Source of the DNA: Candidatus Nanopelagicales bacterium
Lineage (GTDB): Bacteria > Actinomycetota > Actinomycetes > S36-B12
Assembly: GCA_028687755.1 (NCBI GenBank)
Contig: JAQTZL010000010.1
Span: 18,342 to 82,341, forward strand
Reading direction: 5' to 3'
DNA: 64,000 bases
Positions 61,879 through 64,000 of this stretch are shown here, one piece after another. The translations under genes were made by a program, and so were the position numbers. The notes under the pieces were generated by a model. The model made no database searches and was not told the DNA's origin. It was given only the letters and a program-made list of their open reading frames with translations. The first letter of the stretch is position 1, and each line of letters begins with the position of its first letter.

Positions 61879-62058
61879 ATGTATTTCACTGACCGAGGCA
61901 TTGAGGAACTCGAGCGACGCCGTGGCGAGGAACAGGTAAGCATTGAGTGGCTCGGTGAGCGCATGCGTGAATTCGTCGATCTCAATCCAGAGTTTGAAAC
62001 TCCCATCGAGCGGCTAGCCACATGGCTAGCTCGCCTCGATGACGAGGAAGATGAATAA
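61879..62058 (+). CDS. Small conserved protein downstream of kgd (DUF6104-like, 59 aa)
   Basis: 59 residues, MYFTDRGIEELERRRGEEQ then WLGERMREFVDLNPEFETP and WLARLDDEEDE, an acidic helical protein. I recognise it as the short protein (DUF6104-like, from memory) found in actinobacteria. Starts two bases after the kgd stop, so translation is coupled; the stop abuts the stop of the convergent oxidoreductase. Function unknown; a small regulator or partner of the 2-oxoglutarate enzyme is inference from position only. Confidence 0.7.
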   Translation: MYFTDRGIEELERRRGEEQVSIEWLGERMREFVDLNPEFETPIERLATWLARLDDEEDE

Positions 62059-63027
62059 CTAGAGCGTCATCACGATCTTGCCGCGCAACTCTCCGCCATT
62101 CATTGCAGCGAAGGCTTCAGCGGCACTTGCTAATGGGAGTACCCGATCAATTACTGGGCGAGCACCTGAGCGAATCAATAGTGCTACAAGCCCACGAAGT
62201 TCTTCTGCCGTTCCCATCGTCGATCCTTCAACTTTAAGTTGAAGGAAAAACACCCGATTGAGATCGGCATTGGCGCCACCACCTGATGTGGCACCACAGG
62301 TGACGATAGTGCCACCCGGACGCAGTGCCCGCAGCGAATGCGACCACGTTGCTTCACCTACAGAGTCAATAACTGCATCAACTTTTTCAGGGAGACGAGC
62401 GCCTGTTTCGAAAACCTGCTCAGCACCAAGCTCTTGTGCCCAAGCACGCTTTGCTTCATCGCGCGAGGTGGCCCATACGCGCATACCTAAAGCCTTTGCC
62501 AGCACAATTGCCGCAGAGGCGACGCCACCTGCAGCACCTTGAACCAACACGAGGTCACCTGCCTGAGCCCCTGACTTGGTCACCAGCATCCGGTAAGCAG
62601 TGAGCCAAGCAGTTGGCAAACATGCGGCTTGTTCAAATGAAAGTTCTGCTGGCTTATCGATCAGGTTGCGAGCTGGCACACGTACCTGCGTCGCCATCGC
62701 ACCTGAGTAGACCTCACTGAGCAATGAACGCTTGGGATCTAAAGTTTCGTCGCCTCGACCCTTTGCCGGATCACCAATCACACCGTGCACAATGACTTCT
62801 CTGCCGTCTTCTGTAATGCCCGCTGCATCTGTACCCAAAATCATCGGGGCTTGATCTGCGCTGAGGGCCTGACCTTTGAGCGCCCAGAGATCATGATGAT
62901 TGAGGCTCACGGCCTTCACATTGACCGTTACCCAATCTTCAGGCGTTGGCAGCGGATCAATTTCCCCTACGGAGAGAACGGACAGGGGCTCGTCGGCATT
63001 GATGCCGGATGCGTAAACAGCGAACAT
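62059..63027 (-). CDS. Zinc-free MDR oxidoreductase (quinone oxidoreductase-like)
   Basis: 322 residues, medium-chain dehydrogenase/reductase fold: N-terminal GroES-like part (VSLNHHDLWALKGQ, ILGTDAAGITEDG), then the NADPH Rossmann domain LVQGAAGGVASAAIVLAKALG and the RPGGTIVTCGATSGG segment. Catalytic zinc cysteines are absent, so it resembles quinone/enone reductases. Substrate unknown. ATG with TACGCT six bases upstream and no ribosome site. Neighbours sodX. Confidence 0.88.
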   Translation of the reverse strand: MFAVYASGINADEPLSVLSVGEIDPLPTPEDWVTVNVKAVSLNHHDLWALKGQALSADQAPMILGTDAAGITEDGREVIVHGVIGDPAKGRGDETLDPKRSLLSEVYSGAMATQVRVPARNLIDKPAELSFEQAACLPTAWLTAYRMLVTKSGAQAGDLVLVQGAAGGVASAAIVLAKALGMRVWATSRDEAKRAWAQELGAEQVFETGARLPEKVDAVIDSVGEATWSHSLRALRPGGTIVTCGATSGGGANADLNRVFFLQLKVEGSTMGTAEELRGLVALLIRSGARPVIDRVLPLASAAEAFAAMNGGELRGKIVMTL

Positions 63028-63033
63028 CGAGTC

Positions 63034-63039
63034 AGCGTA
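63034..63039 (-). promoter_or_regulatory. Putative -10 box of the MDR oxidoreductase gene (TACGCT)
   Basis: Minus-strand TACGCT, six bases (GACTCG), ATG at 63027. Confidence 0.55.
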
Positions 63040-63071
63040 TCTAGATCACGCCGGCAACACGTGCGTTATGA

Positions 63072-63377
63072 CTATGACCTTCGAAACAGTGGCCGAATCC
63101 GCACCACCAAACGAGCCACCACCGCATCAAAGGGCACCGCTCCGTACCGCGAACTATCGATTGCCCCTTCTGGATTGTCAGCAATGACCCACCAGCCCTC
63201 GGCAACCGCATGGGACACCCGCTTCACTGCGAGCAGCCCGGTTCGACCTGGTTCATAAAAGACGATGACCTGCCCTGGGCGAGCCTTGGCTCCCTGCCTG
63301 GCTAGCCAAACCTCGTTGTTACGCAATGCCGGCTCCATCGACGGTCCAATGATCTGGATCGTGGTGAGCGGCGCCAT
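63072..63377 (-). CDS. sodX: S26-type peptidase for Ni-superoxide dismutase maturation (SodX)
   Basis: 101 residues from the ATG at 63377 (AAGGA seven bases upstream). Short signal-peptidase-like enzyme with the Ser nucleophile in IGPSMEPALRN and the Lys in LLAVKRVSH; ends with IADNPEGAIDSSRYG. No membrane anchor is evident, in contrast with LepB. Divergent from sodN, 70 bases away, and the family is dedicated to removing the SodN propeptide so that His1 becomes free to bind nickel. Confidence 0.93.
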   Translation of the reverse strand: MAPLTTIQIIGPSMEPALRNNEVWLARQGAKARPGQVIVFYEPGRTGLLAVKRVSHAVAEGWWVIADNPEGAIDSSRYGAVPFDAVVARLVVRIRPLFRRS

Positions 63378-63413
63378 GACTGCATCCTTGCGTAGGGCTG
63401 GAAAGCCACGGGC

Positions 63414-63419
63414 TAGGCT
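63414..63419 (+). promoter_or_regulatory. Putative -10 box of sodN (TAGGCT)
   Basis: TAGGCT 28 bases before the sodN ATG, leaving a short leader with GAAAGGG. A nickel-responsive operator (Nur) could overlap but no clear palindrome was seen. Confidence 0.35.
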
Positions 63420-63447
63420 TGGCCCAATCTCCAACGAAAGGGATCAC

Positions 63448-63843
63448 ATGCGTTTGTTCTCACCACGTCTCGTGGCTTATGCACACTGCGATTTGCCTTG
63501 CGGCATTTACGACCCAGCTCAGGCACGTCTTGAAGCAGAGTCAGTGAAGGCTTGCATGCAGAAGTACCACGGTTCAGACGACCCTGATTTCAAGGCACGC
63601 GCTGTTGCGATCAAGGAAACCCGCTCAACCATGGTTAAGGAACACCTCTGGGTGCTCTGGACTGATTACTTCAAGGCTCCTCATTTTGAGAAGTACCCCC
63701 AGCTCAATGACCTGTTCAACCAGGCCACCAAGCTTGCCGGTGCCGGTGGCACCAAGGGCACCGTCGATGTTGCAGTTGCTGACCAGCTCCTTGCAAAGAT
63801 TGACGAAATCGCAGCGATTTTCTGGGAAACCAAAGCTGTATAA
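63448..63843 (+). CDS. sodN: Nickel superoxide dismutase SodN (with propeptide)
   Basis: Dismutates superoxide at a nickel centre. 131 residues: 12-residue propeptide MRLFSPRLVAYA, then the nickel hook HCDLPCGIYDP, whose mature His1, Cys2, Cys6 and Tyr9 are the binding and catalytic residues. The rest is the four-helix bundle (KETRSTMVKEHLWVLWTDYF). GAAAGGG before the ATG. The maturation peptidase is transcribed divergently. Confidence 0.96.
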   Translation: MRLFSPRLVAYAHCDLPCGIYDPAQARLEAESVKACMQKYHGSDDPDFKARAVAIKETRSTMVKEHLWVLWTDYFKAPHFEKYPQLNDLFNQATKLAGAGGTKGTVDVAVADQLLAKIDEIAAIFWETKAV

Positions 63844-63887
63844 GTTCACAAGTTCTTCAGGGCCCGCGGCGCGAATCTTGGGTTCTA

Positions 63888-63923
63888 GGGGTCGATGCAA
63901 CACCTGAGTAGTGCAGGGGTTGC
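63888..63923. repeat. Possible left terminal region of an IS30-like element
   Basis: GGGGTCGATGCAACACC (63888-63904) resembles, from memory, the ends of actinobacterial IS30 elements. GCAACACCT (63897-63905) and AGGGGTTGC (63915-63923) are inverted with one mismatch over a 9-base spacer just before the ATG at 63925. The other end lies outside the window. Confidence 0.4.
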
Positions 63924-63924
63924 G

Positions 63925-64000
63925 ATGACAGACAAAGTTAGAGGGCGTCGTTCTTCGGGACGGCGCCCTTCTGCGCGTCAGATTCAGTTCATGGCGTTGT
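63925..64000 (+). CDS. Start of a putative transposase or DNA-binding protein (truncated by the window edge)
   Basis: 25 codons only: a basic N terminus with [19 protein letters not shown], similar in style to IS30-family transposases. Preceded immediately by the inverted repeat at 63897-63923. Too short to identify. If it is a transposase, the element lies directly right of sodN, the only mobile-element hint in the window. Confidence 0.4.
   Translation, partial: MTDKVRGRRSSGRRPSARQIQFMAL

Overview
This 64 kb window is bacterial chromosomal DNA from an actinomycete-type organism (Actinomycetota) with roughly 50% GC by eye. Family-level markers support this: the mismatch endonuclease NucS, a fused 2-oxoglutarate decarboxylase/dehydrogenase (Kgd/OdhA type), the GlgE glycogen pathway, nickel superoxide dismutase with its dedicated peptidase, MurA with Asp in place of the catalytic Cys, and a Rho with a long Arg/Asn/Asp-rich insertion. 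From memory, the gene order resembles the Mycobacterium tuberculosis Rv1292-Rv1328 block (argS-lysA-hom-thrC-thrB-rho-rpmE-prfA-prmC-tsaC-wecA-atpI-atpBEFHAGDC-pduO-murA-nucS-epimerase-thioredoxin-glgB-glgE-glgP), plus the Rv3014c-3015c-3024c-3025c group (ligA, MetE-like, mnmA, iscS). The moderate GC, tiny intergenic gaps and Ni-SOD would fit a small-genome freshwater actinobacterium, but that placement is inference.

Layout. 1-5.1 kb: leftward iscS-mnmA-MetE-like-ligA string (ligA runs off the edge) and enoyl-CoA hydratase. 5.2-14.3 kb: glycogen block glgX, glgP, glgE, glgB. 14.3-22.3 kb: thioredoxin-TPR protein, Rrf2 regulator, methylmalonyl-CoA epimerase, an acyltransferase-3/SGNH protein, a hydrolase, a small Cys/His protein, nucS, a membrane protein, murA and the PduO adenosyltransferase. 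22.4-30.1 kb: complete F1Fo ATP synthase operon with atpZ and atpI, read leftwards. 30.1-45.0 kb: wecA-like, glyA, tsaC, prmC, prfA, rpmE, rho, then thrB-thrC-hom, an aquaporin, lysA and argS. 45-52.8 kb: cspA with a structured leader, a second aquaporin with an apparent frameshift in a T7 run, PPK2, YihY, tRNA-Arg(CCG), a queuosine-precursor transporter beside tgt, a secreted TAP-like hydrolase and a PAC2 protein. 52.8-58.1 kb: GTPase, lytic transglycosylase, Abhydrolase_9 membrane protein and L,D-transpeptidase. 58.2-64 kb: the 2-oxoglutarate enzyme, a 60-residue partner, an MDR oxidoreductase, the sodX/sodN pair, and at the right edge a probable start of an IS30-like element.

Functionally this is mostly core metabolism: energy (ATP synthase, TCA entry), carbon storage and polyphosphate, Thr/Lys/Gly metabolism, translation and tRNA modification, and cell-wall synthesis and remodelling. 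No CRISPR array, rRNA operon, prophage or classical defence island is visible.

The most interesting structural signals are: (1) at least 15 starts lacking a Shine-Dalgarno have a TANNNT hexamer ending 5-7 nt (usually exactly 6) before the start codon, indicating pervasive leaderless transcription; (2) the T7 frameshift in the second aquaporin; (3) a 25-bp very GC-rich hairpin between rpmE and prfA; (4) a folded cspA leader; (5) a small Cys/His protein coupled to nucS; (6) convergent genes sharing 4-bp palindromic stop overlaps. No stretch above 300 bases lacks a gene.
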